A DNA stretch of 64,000 nt from Gracilariopsis chorda (GCA_003194525.1 NBIV01000068.1:1-64000), one strand, 5' to 3'. Positions 1 through 10,331 are shown, counted from the first letter of the stretch. Notes: a model not told the origin generated them from the letters alone. A program made the numbers and translations.

Positions 1-850
1 AAAAGCGATGATACTGTTCGTCTAAGCTCTCTATACTATTATCTTCAATCATGCTAAGGTTATCGTCTACGTACGTTTGGAATTTGGTCCAGTCAGCATT
101 TTTGATACTCCAAGTCTTCCATTTCTTCTGGACGCAAGACTTACGCCCAATATATATATGGACACAAGGCACGGGTGATGGTCTGAAAATGGAAGGTCCG
201 ATGCCTCCCATGTGGTTAGCGGAACCCATTTTTCTGGTATCGCCGTTATATCTATCGCACTTTGCGTTCCATGCCTTGGATCCGTATGGGTTGCGACCCC
301 ATCTACGTTGAGGACGACGCGTTCGGTTTTCTCCGAGGTACTCTTCTAATGCGATTCCAGAAGCTTCCGCCCTTGATGGATACCACGACCCGCATGTGTT
401 GCTGTCGGCTACTACCATATCCTGGTCGTCCAATGCCTTGTACCACTCTGTAGCGTGCAGTTGTGGAGGAACGTATACATTAGCAATTGAGAGCGGACCT
501 TTTGGAGACCTGACTAGTACTGTCACTCTCTCTAATCCTTTCTGAATTGGCTCGTCTGTCAATAGGTCTATTGTGAGGTCGTCTCGTTGATACGTTGCCA
601 CTCCTTCTCCCCTTCCTCCTTGTTGTCCAAAGTCGGCATCTCTGTCACATCTTCCTACTAACTTGAAACCTTGGATTCGAGGTGTCCGATCTAACTCCTG
701 GAAGTGAGTTTCCTGAAGACAAAGGATGTCCACCTTCCAAGCATGAGCTAAGCGCGCGATCTCGCTTCGTTTCCCTGTCGCAAGTAAGCTCCTGCAGTTA
801 GGCTGGAGTATGCGTAATGTTCTTCTTTCGCTGTTGTTTTTTGGATTTTT
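1..850 (-). mobile_element. LINE ORF2, endonuclease part (runs off the window)
   Basis: An uninterrupted frame of about 283 codons on the minus strand leaves the window at base 1. It reads as the AP-endonuclease-like (EEP) domain that opens ORF2 of Jockey/R1/CR1-like non-LTR retrotransposons. An N-terminal block ILQPNCRSLL lies near 785-815, the catalytic QET sits in DILCLQETHF near 705-735, a VYVPPQLHATEWY block lies near 430-470, and VVADSNTCGSW near 390-420 stands where GDFNxH is usual. The DSN in place of DFN keeps the asparagine but is atypical. The enzyme would nick target DNA for target-primed reverse transcription; the RT would lie to the left of base 1. No stop interrupts the visible part, so this copy may be fairly young. 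The subfamily is uncertain. Confidence 0.85.
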
Positions 851-1745
851 TCATCTTCCACAGCCTGAATTATGCTGGTCTCCGTTGGAGACCCAACCGC
901 AGATCCGTTTCGCTTCTCTTGCGAGAAGACAGGCACACCACTTGAAGGCGGATCGCTTGTGCCCGCTAAACTCTATGTTCAGAAAGCTCCTCGGAAAGAA
1001 AGATTTTCTCTGTCCCGTAGTACCAATCTCTATTCATGTCCCCGAAATGTGGCCGATGACTGCTGCTTGCTCTCACCTTGCAGCAGCCGTGTTGCGCTTA
1101 CTAGCTACTATCTCGGAACATGGAAAGATCATCACCAAGCTTCTACGGGAAGACCCAAGATCGGATCCATTTCGTTCTGACGTGGCTCGTCTTTTTCCAT
1201 TTTTTTCTCTGCTATTCCTTCCCTTTCCACCAGAGGACGTCATCTAAGGGGCACACCACGACAAGGCGGATTCCAATGTGCCTCGTTTTCGTCGTCTAGA
1301 AGCACTAACGACGTTGTACCATTGCTTTCCTCTTTACCCTTGGCGATTTCGGGTAGTTGAATCGACCTAACACACGTGCTTTTCTTCAATCCTGGCGCAA
1401 GTTCCGTAAAATCCTGTAAAACCATTCAGATCCTTGTACGGGCGGGCCTGTTTTCTTCCATTATCCACGCGATGCTGAGATGCTACGTAAGGTAAGACTG
1501 GCGCCTCTGTTTCCGTAGGAAACTGCTGACCCTTCCGGGAAAATTCAGGGAAAGGCTGGCAAGATGTTCCGGGAAGCGCGTGCGTCGTGCCTACCGTTTC
1601 GCGCAGCTTAGCGGGGGCCTTTTCTGGACAGTGCGACCCAGGTCGCTTTTGGGGACATGCCGGGTGGTAGTGTTTTCGGTTTTGGGCAAAAGGGTTGCGC
1701 ATCTGTACCGAAACAGGCGATTTGTGGCAAAGTGTGGACAGCACG
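851..1745 (-). mobile_element. LINE 5' region with ORF1-like frame
   Basis: This is the stretch upstream of the endonuclease in the same element, read on the minus strand. A 125-codon frame (1367-1744) holds a Pro/Lys-rich sequence with PTETEAPVLP and KDLNGFTGFYG blocks. The block from about 1640 down to 980 is repeated, diverged, on the plus strand at about 28.0-28.6 kb and 44.8-45.35 kb; a short VPTET...DLNGLTGF segment also recurs in frame in the 28 kb copy. This suggests an ORF1 or a conserved 5' region. I see no clear zinc knuckle or RRM, so the ORF1 assignment is inference. The 5' end of the element was not located; 1745 is where recognisable similarity stops for me. Confidence 0.6.
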
Positions 1746-2600
1746 ACTTGGGACTCTCAAAGTGGAGCAGTAGACTGTGAATGTAAGGGGCACGCAAAGT
1801 ATGGAGAAAGGCAATGCAGAAATGCGTTGAGCTGGTGCAGGACCACAGAACGTGGCTCGACAGATGGTGAAGGTGATGAAAAGATGGTGGTGTTATAGCG
1901 CTTCTGACGGCTCTAATATGCGCTTAGATGTTCCATCAAGGGTAGTTGTTGCTGAATCGGGATAATGACGATGGAAGTCAAAAGAAGTGTTGCGGAGATT
2001 GCGGCGATTGGAGAGAATTGCAATTTGTGTTACTAAGGGTAAACGTGGTGCCAAGCTGCAGTATGTACAGCCATCATCACAATCATCGTGATGTTCGTGA
2101 CTGGGTGTCTATCCAGACTGGGCAGACCAGCAACACACAGTATAACGGTAGATACGAACGGAAGGTTCGGTTGCTAAGCTTTACGTTTGGTAGCAATCTT
2201 AAGCTCTCTTTGAAGAGCCTTATTACCCGTGTAACAAATAAAGGGTTAGCAGACCGCTAACCGTGGTTTGCCGTGCTGCTTCAAATGTGGAACACGTTGT
2301 GTTGCTGCAAGGGTTACATATGTAAACTACAATATACTGCAACGCACAGTGTTGGACAATACATATCATGTACACGTATAGTGTTATGAACAACGTGTCC
2401 ATCGTCCCCATCTGTAAATGTAGGAGTTGGTAAAAAGCACGGGTAAAAAGCACGGAGAGCGTTCGTGTACACGAGAAGTTAGGGCTGACGGGGTGGTAAG
2501 CGGAGCGAGATAAAGTGCGAATCGTGGGATTCAGCGGCAATACGGCGCACGCATTGGCTGCAGGCAGCGGCGGAGATACACTGTGGACCAATGATGGGGC
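1746..2600. other. Intergenic, no gene seen; one palindromic motif
   Basis: No convincing frame. The only structure noted is a palindrome at 2240-2263 (GGTTAGC-agacc-GCTAACC core preceded by AAAG), one of a family of intergenic palindromes. About 27 bases around it recur, diverged, at 43663-43690. Confidence 0.4.
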
Positions 2601-2639
2601 GCGTAAAACAGATCGGGCTGCTTCTTACTTTGCTGCTGT

Positions 2640-2705
2640 CAGTCGGTCGGTCAGCCAGCCCGTCAGCCAGCCTGTCAGTGAGTCAGCCAGTCAGTCAGTG
2701 CGATT
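2640..2705. repeat. GTCAG/CAGTC short tandem repeat
   Basis: Irregular tandem repetition of the 4-5 base words GTCG, GTCAG and CCAGC upstream of the RRM gene. In one frame it would read as Ser-Val-Ser-Gln-Pro repeats. It lies in a long open frame that I judge to be 5' flanking sequence rather than coding. Confidence 0.6.
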
Positions 2706-3550
2706 GCGCGGAAACCGCCGTCGCAGATACAGGCGTATCTTACAGGCGGATCCCCTTTTTTTCTACTGGCGCGCTCACGCATGTGTTGGAGCAGATCTCG
2801 CCTCGTACCCCGTCCCACGGCTCGTCAATGCAACTGTCGTTTTGCCTCGCCATGGCGTGCATTGCCGCTTTCATGGCAGCCACAGAGCACTTGGCTCCTG
2901 TCCATTCGCGCGGAGCCGCTTGCACAACCAATCACAGCGTGCGAGACGCCATACAAGCACTTGTGCGAAGTACATGTGCCGCATACAACGAAAACACAAC
3001 CGCACTGTACTTGTACTGCGGAGAACAGCATTCTGTTCACTTCCGTGATTGCTGTTATTCCTTGCTTGTGGAGAAGCCACTCGTTGTGGCCCCGCTACCG
3101 CTCTCCGACGCCAGCAGACGCAATTTTGCTATTCGCCATTCGTGTCGCTATTCCGCAGCTTTCGGGCACAAGTGCTCCGCAGTGCTCCGCAGCGTCATTC
3201 TCTGCATCCTGACGCCACCACTTACCGCCGCCGTCCTTCAAGCGCTGTACCACCGAGTCCTTGCACGACGCGTGTCCCGCCGCCGTCCACCGTCCGCCGG
3301 CCGCCGGCCGTTCTCAATCCGCTCGCTGCGCCGACATTTGCCCACTTTTTCACGTGATCGCTGGCCCCCCCGACACTCAACCCTCGCTCGCTCCAGTGAA
3401 CACAACAGCCCAACTTTGCTTTTCTCTGCCATTTTTCAAGTCCTCTCCGCTCCCGTCCCCTCCCACCTTCCCTCCCCACTTCTCCAAAACCCCACGCCTT
3501 GCCCCACGTCCTCCCCCTCCCCCCCGCTCTCCGTAACCTCTTCCTCCGAC

Positions 3551-3579
3551 CCCCTCCCCCCCCCCCCCCCCCCCCCCCC
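3551..3579. repeat. Poly-C tract in the RRM gene leader
   Basis: An uninterrupted run of 24 C (3556-3579) preceded by CCCCT, inside a strongly pyrimidine-rich stretch (about 3410-3600) that ends directly before the ATG of the RRM gene. It is probably 5' UTR or core promoter. Its exact length is likely unreliable in the assembly. Confidence 0.8.
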
Positions 3580-3601
3580 TACCACCACCCGTCTTCTCAA
3601 C

Positions 3602-3868
3602 ATGTCTGATGACCAGGGTAATCGCCTCTTCGTGGGAAACCTCCCATGGTCCACCACCGACCAACATCTCTTGGAAGCTTTCGAGCAGCTCGGTCCCGTC
3701 ATAGAGGCTAAAGTCATCAAAGATCACTACTCCGGAAGGAGCCGTGGTTTCGGCTTCGTCACCTTCGAGAACTCAAGCCACGCCGCCGAGGCCATTGAGA
3801 AGATGAACGGCTTTGATATGGGAGGTCGCCAGATACGCGTTGATCGTGCCTCCTCCCAGCGCCGCTAG
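3602..3868 (+). CDS. Small single-RRM RNA-binding protein
   Basis: An 88-residue protein that is almost entirely one RNA recognition motif. RNP-2 is LFVGNL near residues 8-13 and RNP-1 is RGFGFVTF near 47-54, with the usual beta-alpha-beta spacing. It resembles the RRM of plant and algal glycine-rich RNA-binding proteins and cold-inducible RBPs, but stops directly after the domain at SSQRR with no glycine-rich tail. It should bind single-stranded RNA, probably in nucleus and cytoplasm. The start is the ATG at 3602, because the RRM begins eight residues later; the in-frame open sequence reaching back to 2591 crosses the poly-C tract and low-complexity repeats and looks non-coding. A 3' spliced tail exon was not found but cannot be excluded. 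Confidence 0.85.
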   Translation: MSDDQGNRLFVGNLPWSTTDQHLLEAFEQLGPVIEAKVIKDHYSGRSRGFGFVTFENSSHAAEAIEKMNGFDMGGRQIRVDRASSQRR

Positions 3869-4384
3869 GTTGCTCTCTCCCTCTTCTCTCTGTCTTGGTT
3901 CATAGCTTCGTTTTCGGGCTTGCTGGTCTGCCGTACTCCTTGCCCACAGTCTGACCAGTACACCCTTGTCTCTTGTGTCTGCTTTTGCAACACTGTCTTG
4001 TGTTCTCCTTGTTGATCGTCTCGGTCTCACTTTTTTGCATGCCTAGTGACGCCGTTTCTCTTCTGTGCGCCGACGACTCCGCTGTGTGTCGCTCTCACGG
4101 TTTTGGGTTCTCTCCGTCTCAAACTGGTCGCATCACACCACCTTTGGTCCGCTTCCATATTTGTGTTACTTGACAGATTTACCAAGTCCCGCCGTATCTC
4201 TTACTTAGGGGCTTTCTTGTATTTAGTGAATGGGTGTGTGCTGGCTCCCGCCGTTGCACAAACTTGGTTCCTGTGCTCGTTCTACTTGCAAACTACTCCG
4301 ATAAATGACTCTGTGTGAATCGAGCTTTTCTCTTGTGCTCTCATATCTCTGTGTTGCTCCCGACCTCTCTTTACCATTTCTACT
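3869..4384. other. Region between convergent genes, 3' UTRs
   Basis: Pyrimidine-rich sequence between the stop of the RRM gene (+) and the stop of the methyltransferase gene (-). The two genes converge, so this should hold both 3' UTRs. No frame looks coding and no structural RNA was recognised. Confidence 0.5.
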
Positions 4385-5437
4385 TCACCTCACTCTCAAA
4401 TGGCAGAACCGAGCCTTGCCGCACATGTCCTTGTAAGTTTTCACGTACTCTACCTCTTCAAAACTCAACCTCTCCAGTACCGCAGGGTGCCCGCTGTCTA
4501 CCTCCAACCAGATACTACCTCCTGGCTTCACTACTCGTGGCGCAAACTCTAAAATCTCCCGTACCACATCCAACCCGTCTTCCCCGCCACAGAGCGCCCT
4601 CACGTCCTCATGCTCTTTCACCTCCGCATCCAAATCTTCCATATCACGAGCAGGAATGTAAGGGGGGTTTGAAACAATGGCATCAAACACTCCGTCTGCA
4701 CAAACGTCCTTTATCGTGCCGTGTAAGATCGATACCCTGTTTCCAAATCCATGTAACTCTGTGTTATCACCACTCAGGTGCACAGCTTCCGCCGCAACGT
4801 CAACCCCGGTCGCTGTCCATTTCGGCCGTGATGCCAACACGGCCAGAAAGATCGCCCCACTTCCACATCCGACGTCTAGAATATTTGCGTCCTCTTCGCA
4901 CACGCCTTGAAGAACGAGTTCCACTAATTCCTCCGTCTCTGGCCGCGGGATCAACACCGGTGCACGAACCAGCAACGTGATGGAATGAAAGTCCCAGTCT
5001 CCAACTAAGTACTGAATCGGTGTACGATTTCGCTCTCTCCGTTTGCAGAGTTCAATGAATCGGTCGAGATCGGTTCCCGCAGGTTTTCGCAAGCTGCTTA
5101 ACGCCTCAGTTCTCGTTCGGATGCGAGGAAATGACGAGATTGCCAAGTACTCCGCACTTTCACACGGCTCTGGAATACCCGTGTTTTGCAGAATATGGGT
5201 TGCTTTGCTCACAGCAGAGCGAATGGTTTCGCTTTCTCGAACTGCTAACCATGGGCATGAAGAGAACCCGACGCCTAGCATTCTAGAACTTGCGCCGCAA
5301 CCTCTCACCCTGCGCACTTTTGTTGACAGATGCTTTGCAGAACGCATGCATTTCATGGATGCGGCGCTTTCTACGTCGCGTCTACCGGGATACAGTTGTG
5401 CCATCGCTTGAACTGCCGAACGTATGACGTGATGCAT
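4385..5437 (-). CDS. prmC: PrmC/HemK-type release factor glutamine methyltransferase
   Basis: A 350-residue class I SAM-dependent methyltransferase. Visible marks are the N-terminal helical domain ending in RTPIQYLVGDWDF, the linker LIPRPETEELVE, SAM-binding motif I LDVGCGSGAI, and the catalytic NPPYIP motif that holds the substrate glutamine. The known reaction of the family is N5-methylation of the glutamine in the GGQ motif of class I peptide chain release factors, which aids termination. Bacterial PrmC is about 280 residues; the extra ~70 basic, Ser/Arg-rich residues at the N-terminus suggest an organelle transit peptide, so action on mitochondrial or plastid release factors is inferred. 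The start is the ATG at 5437; a few later Met codons within the extension are possible alternatives. The frame is intact. Confidence 0.93.
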   Translation of the reverse strand: MHHVIRSAVQAMAQLYPGRRDVESAASMKCMRSAKHLSTKVRRVRGCGASSRMLGVGFSSCPWLAVRESETIRSAVSKATHILQNTGIPEPCESAEYLAISSFPRIRTRTEALSSLRKPAGTDLDRFIELCKRRERNRTPIQYLVGDWDFHSITLLVRAPVLIPRPETEELVELVLQGVCEEDANILDVGCGSGAIFLAVLASRPKWTATGVDVAAEAVHLSGDNTELHGFGNRVSILHGTIKDVCADGVFDAIVSNPPYIPARDMEDLDAEVKEHEDVRALCGGEDGLDVVREILEFAPRVVKPGGSIWLEVDSGHPAVLERLSFEEVEYVKTYKDMCGKARFCHLRVR

Positions 5438-5839
5438 TCACCTACAGTATGAACAGCACTTTTGGCAAATCGGGCCATACCTCGAGATTTATGACTAACA
5501 CAAACGCGGCTCCATGAGGGTTTCAGCTTTCTGTCTACCAACGTATCTACCATTTCTGAAAGCTGAAGCATAGCTTCGTCTAAAGATGCGGATATAATAA
5601 GGATACCAGTTCTACGAGTAGCGAATGTCTCCCCACTACGAACATCTACCAAAGGCACATTATCAAGGACAAGAACAGAGTTTGCCCAATCGTTCGACAA
5701 AGAAGCTTGCTGCTTGTTTTTCTAACACAAAGAATGTGTCGTTGTTCTTGTAATCGCATGATAGCGCTGAAGCTGTGTTCTTTTTGGCTGCAGGCAGCCC
5801 GCTTATCTTCGGTTTACTGCATGTTCCATACGGAGAAAC
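5438..5839. other. Gap between prmC and CNOT2 with an unassigned minus frame
   Basis: Both flanking genes are on the minus strand. A minus-strand frame of about 109 codons (5371-5700) crosses this gap and overlaps the first 67 bases of prmC in another phase. It has a protein-like stretch around SASLDEAMLQLSEMVDTLVD but no ATG at its beginning, and I do not recognise it. It could be an unmapped exon or chance. Confidence 0.3.
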
Positions 5840-8083
5840 CTACAATGGTGGAATCCTAACTGCTCCCAGTTCTTCTTGAGTCATAAAGCCCTTGATAAAA
5901 GACTGATTAGCTTCATGGAATTCTCTCTTGCCCCACGATTTGATGTCGAAATAGATGTATCCACCCTCATAGCCACTGTTCTTCTCCAGTTCAGGCGAGG
6001 TGAACCAAAGTTTGAGGGTCTTATGATATCTCCAATTTCGCTTGTACAGCTCCACAGCAGCAAGAAGTTCCAGTACATCATGTGGCATGATATAGAATAT
6101 GTAGAACAGAGTCTCAAGCTGAAACTTGGTGAAGTGATTTGTCCGCAAAGCAGGGGCCTGCATGTAATAACAGGTCGGTAACCTGAAATCTGGTTCCTGA
6201 TTCTTCTGAGACGAGCCTGAAAAGTCTAAATCGCCAGATTTTCCCTGTCCACCTTCCCACGGATTATAGAATGTCTTGTACAGAGGTTCAGTTGAACTAA
6301 GATTTAGCCCGAGAGCAGTAAGATCTACACCGATAGGCAAGACGCGATCTTGTCTTGCATTACTACCAGATGTTGATACAAGTGGTAATAAGGAAAGCAT
6401 GCCAAACTTTTCAGAAGGAAATGCGGTGGGAGTGGGTGCCGAAGATGTTGGTGCAGATGCGGTGGGTATAGATGCAGATGGCGGTGTGGGAGCTGATGTT
6501 GGTATGGAGGTTTGTGCGGATGCCGGCGCGAGTCCAGTTATAGGTGCCGAAGCGGACATGGTGGCTGTGAAGTCTTCAGTGGCGTTTCCTTTCACAACAG
6601 ATGCTAGAATATCAGAGGCTACCGCACCACTTGATTGGCCGTTTGGCAATCGTGAACGTGACAGGCGGGAATCAGGTTGTAGCGTTGCTTTTGTGTTATG
6701 TATTGGCAAGTTGTGCAGTGATGGGGCTTCTCTTACGTCGACAGGCTCATGTTGTTCTGGCCTTCGTTCAACATCGAGTTGTCTTGTTCTTACCTGAAAA
6801 AGAGGTTGAGCATGCGATGCAGCAGTAGCAGCACTTCTTCGTGGAGACGTGGACGACATAGCACGGAATGCATGCTGTTGCTGTGCAAGGTGAGACGTAG
6901 ACGGGTGATGAGGAGGCATAGCTGACATTGTATCATTGACGGCATATCCATTCGGCAATCGAGTAGTTCTTTGCTGCATTCGGGACGCATCTTGCCTGAC
7001 GTTGGCTCTGCCAAGTATTGAATGCGGTTGCGATGAGACGGCAGAGAGTTTTCGGTCGTAGAATGAATCAGGCACAGAAGATTTTGTTAGCGATGTACGC
7101 ATAGATGAAGTATCGATTTGAAACGGAGCAGCACCGTTTGCAAGGGCGGGTTGGGCGTTGACCGGGCGCAAGGCTGTTGAAGCGGATGCGCCGCCTCCCA
7201 AGGCCGGAAAATCTTCGCTTTGCATGCTGAATTCCGAAGGTGCGGACGAGCCGGTAAGAGCGTCAACAGCCTTAACCCGTGAATCGGCATAAGCTCCTAA
7301 ACTGTACAGGTCTTGGTAGGGAGGCATTCCGTTGAGTGTTGGCGCTGACAGTGATGGGTTGGTCAGGGTATGGTCAATGGAGGCGTTGGTATCCAATATT
7401 GAAGAGGAGGAAGGTTGAATGGATGGGTGGGCACCGACGGTTCCCAATGAGGGAAAGTCGCTGGGATCGAAGACTGTAGACGGCTGGTGAGCCTGTGGAT
7501 AAGGAGGGGCTTGCTGGGGGGCGCGTAGTGGTGGGGATTGGGAAGGATACGGTTGAGAATGGTCGTTAAATCCCTTTCCCATAATCTGGAACAGGTTATC
7601 GTCGTACGCAGTGGGTCGCGATGAGGGTGGAACAGGGCGCGCTGAGTTCATAAGTGCGGTTGAAAGCGATTGAGGGGGAGAAGACGAAAGGTCTGCAAGT
7701 TGAGAAAGTGAGAGCTGGGCGGAAGGACGACGAGGGTCTGCAGACCATGCCTGAGGGGAACGGCGATGTGCAGGATGTTGTTGCACGGAGGGAGGGCTGC
7801 TCGCCGCGTTCTCAGCGCCGTACGTGTAGTAGAGATGGCTCATCAACGCGGCGACGCGTTGCAGGATGGGGGAGAGAGAGCGGAAGATAGGGGTTCTAGG
7901 CGTATGGGGGAAGAAGAAAGAGGATGCGGATCTCGCGCGCGTGGTGGAGGGTGCGGAGAAGGAGACGGTGTGGTTGAAGAGGGGGGTCGGAGCAGAGGTG
8001 CGCACCGAAAGTGCAGGCGCCAGGAGGGGCGACGATACGCAGGGCGCTCCGCGCGGCGAAAGCAGCTCTTGCGCTGTTTTCAT
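5840..8083 (-). CDS. CNOT2: CCR4-NOT complex subunit 2 (CNOT2/NOT2)
   Basis: A 747-residue protein with a long, disordered Ser/Pro/Gln-rich N-terminal two-thirds and a C-terminal NOT2/3/5 domain at about 580-745. The domain shows the family signatures: VDLTALGLNL, an LYKTFYNPW block, a helix with LETLFYIFYIMPHDVLEL, AAVELYKRNWRYHK, and the end of the beta sheet near GGYIYFDIKSW. Two DFPSLG/DFPALG motifs (near residues 212 and 290) match short motifs found before the domain in animal and plant CNOT2. In the family this subunit pairs with CNOT3 on the CNOT1 scaffold and supports deadenylation and translational repression. The ATG at 8083 is used; a second in-frame ATG at 7843 (MSHLYYTYG) is a plausible start because the first 80 residues are low complexity. 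The frame is intact. Confidence 0.93.
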   Translation of the reverse strand: MKTAQELLSPRGAPCVSSPLLAPALSVRTSAPTPLFNHTVSFSAPSTTRARSASSFFFPHTPRTPIFRSLSPILQRVAALMSHLYYTYGAENAASSPPSVQQHPAHRRSPQAWSADPRRPSAQLSLSQLADLSSSPPQSLSTALMNSARPVPPSSRPTAYDDNLFQIMGKGFNDHSQPYPSQSPPLRAPQQAPPYPQAHQPSTVFDPSDFPSLGTVGAHPSIQPSSSSILDTNASIDHTLTNPSLSAPTLNGMPPYQDLYSLGAYADSRVKAVDALTGSSAPSEFSMQSEDFPALGGGASASTALRPVNAQPALANGAAPFQIDTSSMRTSLTKSSVPDSFYDRKLSAVSSQPHSILGRANVRQDASRMQQRTTRLPNGYAVNDTMSAMPPHHPSTSHLAQQQHAFRAMSSTSPRRSAATAASHAQPLFQVRTRQLDVERRPEQHEPVDVREAPSLHNLPIHNTKATLQPDSRLSRSRLPNGQSSGAVASDILASVVKGNATEDFTATMSASAPITGLAPASAQTSIPTSAPTPPSASIPTASAPTSSAPTPTAFPSEKFGMLSLLPLVSTSGSNARQDRVLPIGVDLTALGLNLSSTEPLYKTFYNPWEGGQGKSGDLDFSGSSQKNQEPDFRLPTCYYMQAPALRTNHFTKFQLETLFYIFYIMPHDVLELLAAVELYKRNWRYHKTLKLWFTSPELEKNSGYEGGYIYFDIKSWGKREFHEANQSFIKGFMTQEELGAVRIPPL

Positions 8084-8661
8084 TTCGTTTTATTTGTTGC
8101 GCTACAGTAACCCTTAACCGTTTGGTACTTTCGTAGCTGTAGGTATATATTCGTCTCCTAACCCTTTGCATGCAAGAGCCATTATCGGAGTGCCGCGCAG
8201 TGCTCGTTCGCCTTCTTTGGCTGCGCAACGCTTCTATCCTACGATGGTAGAGCGCAGTCGAGCTTTTGTCAACCTCTTGCTCACAAATGCGCGAGCTTTT
8301 GCGTGCCTTCGGTAATATGTGAGCAATGCGACTTTTAAAGATGCGGTACGCCAGAAGTGCATATCCACGCGGACTGCACCACGGTCCTTGCGCCGCCACA
8401 GCTCGGCACGTCTCCGCCTCTTTATTTGGGAACACGCTCCTGAGTCGTGGCGTCTGTGACATGCTACGCGAGTCAGATCTCGTGCTGAGGCGCCCCGCAG
8501 CACGGTAAGCACTTCTGCGCGTAGACGCTCTTCCTCGTGCTCTATCAACATGGGTTTACCAAACACGGATCAATGTGCACAGTTTACTTGATTAGCATTC
8601 ATCACGCAAGAGCTGCGCCGAACAGCCGAACAGCACGTCTCCACCCGCACACGCGCAGCAC
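8084..8661. other. Promoter-side gap between CNOT2 and RPL22
   Basis: Upstream of CNOT2 and downstream of RPL22, both on the minus strand. No frame is convincing. A CCCTTAACCG motif near 8111 resembles one arm of the intergenic palindrome family. Confidence 0.4.
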
Positions 8662-9238
8662 TTACTCTTCGTCAGAGTCCTCCTCATCAAGGTCCTCACT
8701 GATGTTAAAGTAGCGCAATTCATACGTGTTCTTATCAGACGCCACCACTCGCATCCAGTCTCTCAAATTTTGTTTCTTCAAGAACTTCTTGGTCAGGTAC
8801 TTGAGATACCTTTTTGAGAACTTAATGTTAGCTTCGATTGTGATACGATTCTTATCCCTCGACACGACGACAGCTTCGCCCAATTGATGCGTCTTGTTGT
8901 TCACCTTAATCTTGTCGTTAAGGAATTTTTCCTGTAGGGGGGGGGGGGGTTGATGGTCACAGAGCAGAGACGCTTGGTTAGCCATTCTGCCGGACACATA
9001 ATTCTGTCACGTGTAAACTCGAATACATACGAATACGGAAGCATCCATGATCTTGTCGTCACATGGTGCGGAGCAGTCGATCACGTACTTGCCCCCGATC
9101 TTTCCCGGTTTTGACTTCTGCGCTCGCACAATGCACAATGGCATACATCGTTAGAAAATCTGCCGCTTCGCATAAACCGGAACGATCGACGCATCGCGTG
9201 TGAAAGCATTAACTTACGGTTGCAACTGCGGGAGACAT
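8662..9238 (-). CDS. RPL22: 60S ribosomal protein L22 (three exons)
   Basis: Eukaryotic large-subunit protein eL22. Exons, in order on the minus strand: 9238-9218 (ATG plus six codons, MSPAVAT), 9117-9031 (29 codons, [20 protein letters not shown] region) and 8931-8662 ([13 protein letters not shown] to stop). Introns are 100 and 99 bases with GTAAGT...CAG and GTATGT...CAG, both in phase 0, and the joined frame gives 125 residues, the usual length. The hallmark [27 protein letters not shown] and the acidic tail [11 protein letters not shown] are present. The acceptor of intron 2 is preceded by an unusual C-only polypyrimidine tract of about 13-14 C. The frame also continues from exon 3 into intron 2, so a single-frame reading would give a false N-terminus. 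Confidence 0.95.
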
Positions 9239-10300
9239 GGTTGTGATTTAAAGGGTACTGAGCACGGGCGGCGACGGTGAGAAAGAGCTCCCTGTCGTTT
9301 TCAACACAACCACAGACTTATCTAGTCGGCGACGACGGCGGGGCAAGCATCATCTACGCTGCCATCGTATCCGTAGTTGTCTCACTCGTAACGTGGCCAC
9401 GTATCACACGGAATGTGTTTGAAAACCTGCTCTCTAAAGATTTTTGGCAAGTGGGTCGTCGGGTCGCCATTTTGCGACGGGGGTTTTAAGGTTCTCGGAT
9501 GAACTTCCCCCTCCGGTACCGTGATCCTATCGACGCCGGTTTCTTCAACTTCTCGATAGTTTCTGTGCCAAATCGCTCTCGGGTGAAGCTCGTGCTCATC
9601 CTTGATCGAGGACAGGCTCGAACTTCCATGATGAAAGTCATCTCCGTGATCTCTATCTCTTGGTGACCACATTTGCGTGGTCCAGCCTTGCCTCATCCAT
9701 TGTAGCTCACTCAAACCACCATCCCCAACACAGCGCATCCTCCGATTCTTCGTTTTCCATCTGCACTCTTCCTACAATGGATCACGATTTCCAACGCTGA
9801 CAGTTCCAACCCATGGCTGCACCAGCCCAAACCTCACCACTTCAAACCACAGGTCGCATCAATGCCAAAATGCCACTACATGCACTCACAACATTTGCAA
9901 GAGAACAATTGTCAGCTTCACTTGGTCAGCATCAACTGCATTCAGCCGTGCTACTAAACGGGTGCTCTTTTTCTTTTACGGATGTATGTGATTGTGCTCT
10001 CGCCCCCACCAAAGGTCAGGCTGCAACCCAAGTGCACAAGTCGCATGGTTGTACGCTGCAACCCAGGGGGCGAATACTAAATTTCGTTTCGCTTGCTATC
10101 CCGCTCTTGAAAACTACAGTTTAAGGATTTAGTGGGACGCAGCGTCACGCACATTTCTTCCTATCTAACCTCACTAATCACCGTGATCATCCCTCTTGTG
10201 CATGATATACCAGTTTACAAGCACTTGTCTTCATTGAAAACGCTTATGATCACATAAAGAGAGTCGTTGAGAGTTGGACAACGATGCAATAGTCTTAACC
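9239..10300. other. Non-coding stretch upstream of RPL22
   Basis: Contains the RPL22 promoter side. A minus-strand frame of 118 codons (9382-9738) and plus-strand frames around 9680-10120 are open but match nothing I know, and their composition is not distinctive. They are treated as non-coding or decayed repeat. Confidence 0.35.
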
Positions 10301-10313
10301 GTCATATAAGTCT

Positions 10314-10331
10314 CGGTGTGTGTGTGTGTGT
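10314..10331. repeat. (TG)n microsatellite
   Basis: A short GTGTGTGT run of about 17 bases in intergenic sequence; a similar run lies at 26376-26391. Confidence 0.8.

Noticed and set aside
2591-3601. Long in-frame extension (337 codons) upstream of the RRM protein
   Set aside because: It crosses short tandem repeats, a 24-base poly-C run and a C-rich leader, and has no domain; the RRM begins eight residues after the ATG at 3602.
5371-5700. 109-codon minus frame overlapping the start of prmC
   Set aside because: It has no ATG at its start, overlaps a well-supported gene and has no recognisable family; kept only as a note.
9382-9738. 118-codon minus frame upstream of RPL22
   Set aside because: No domain, no supporting structure; likely chance or decayed repeat.
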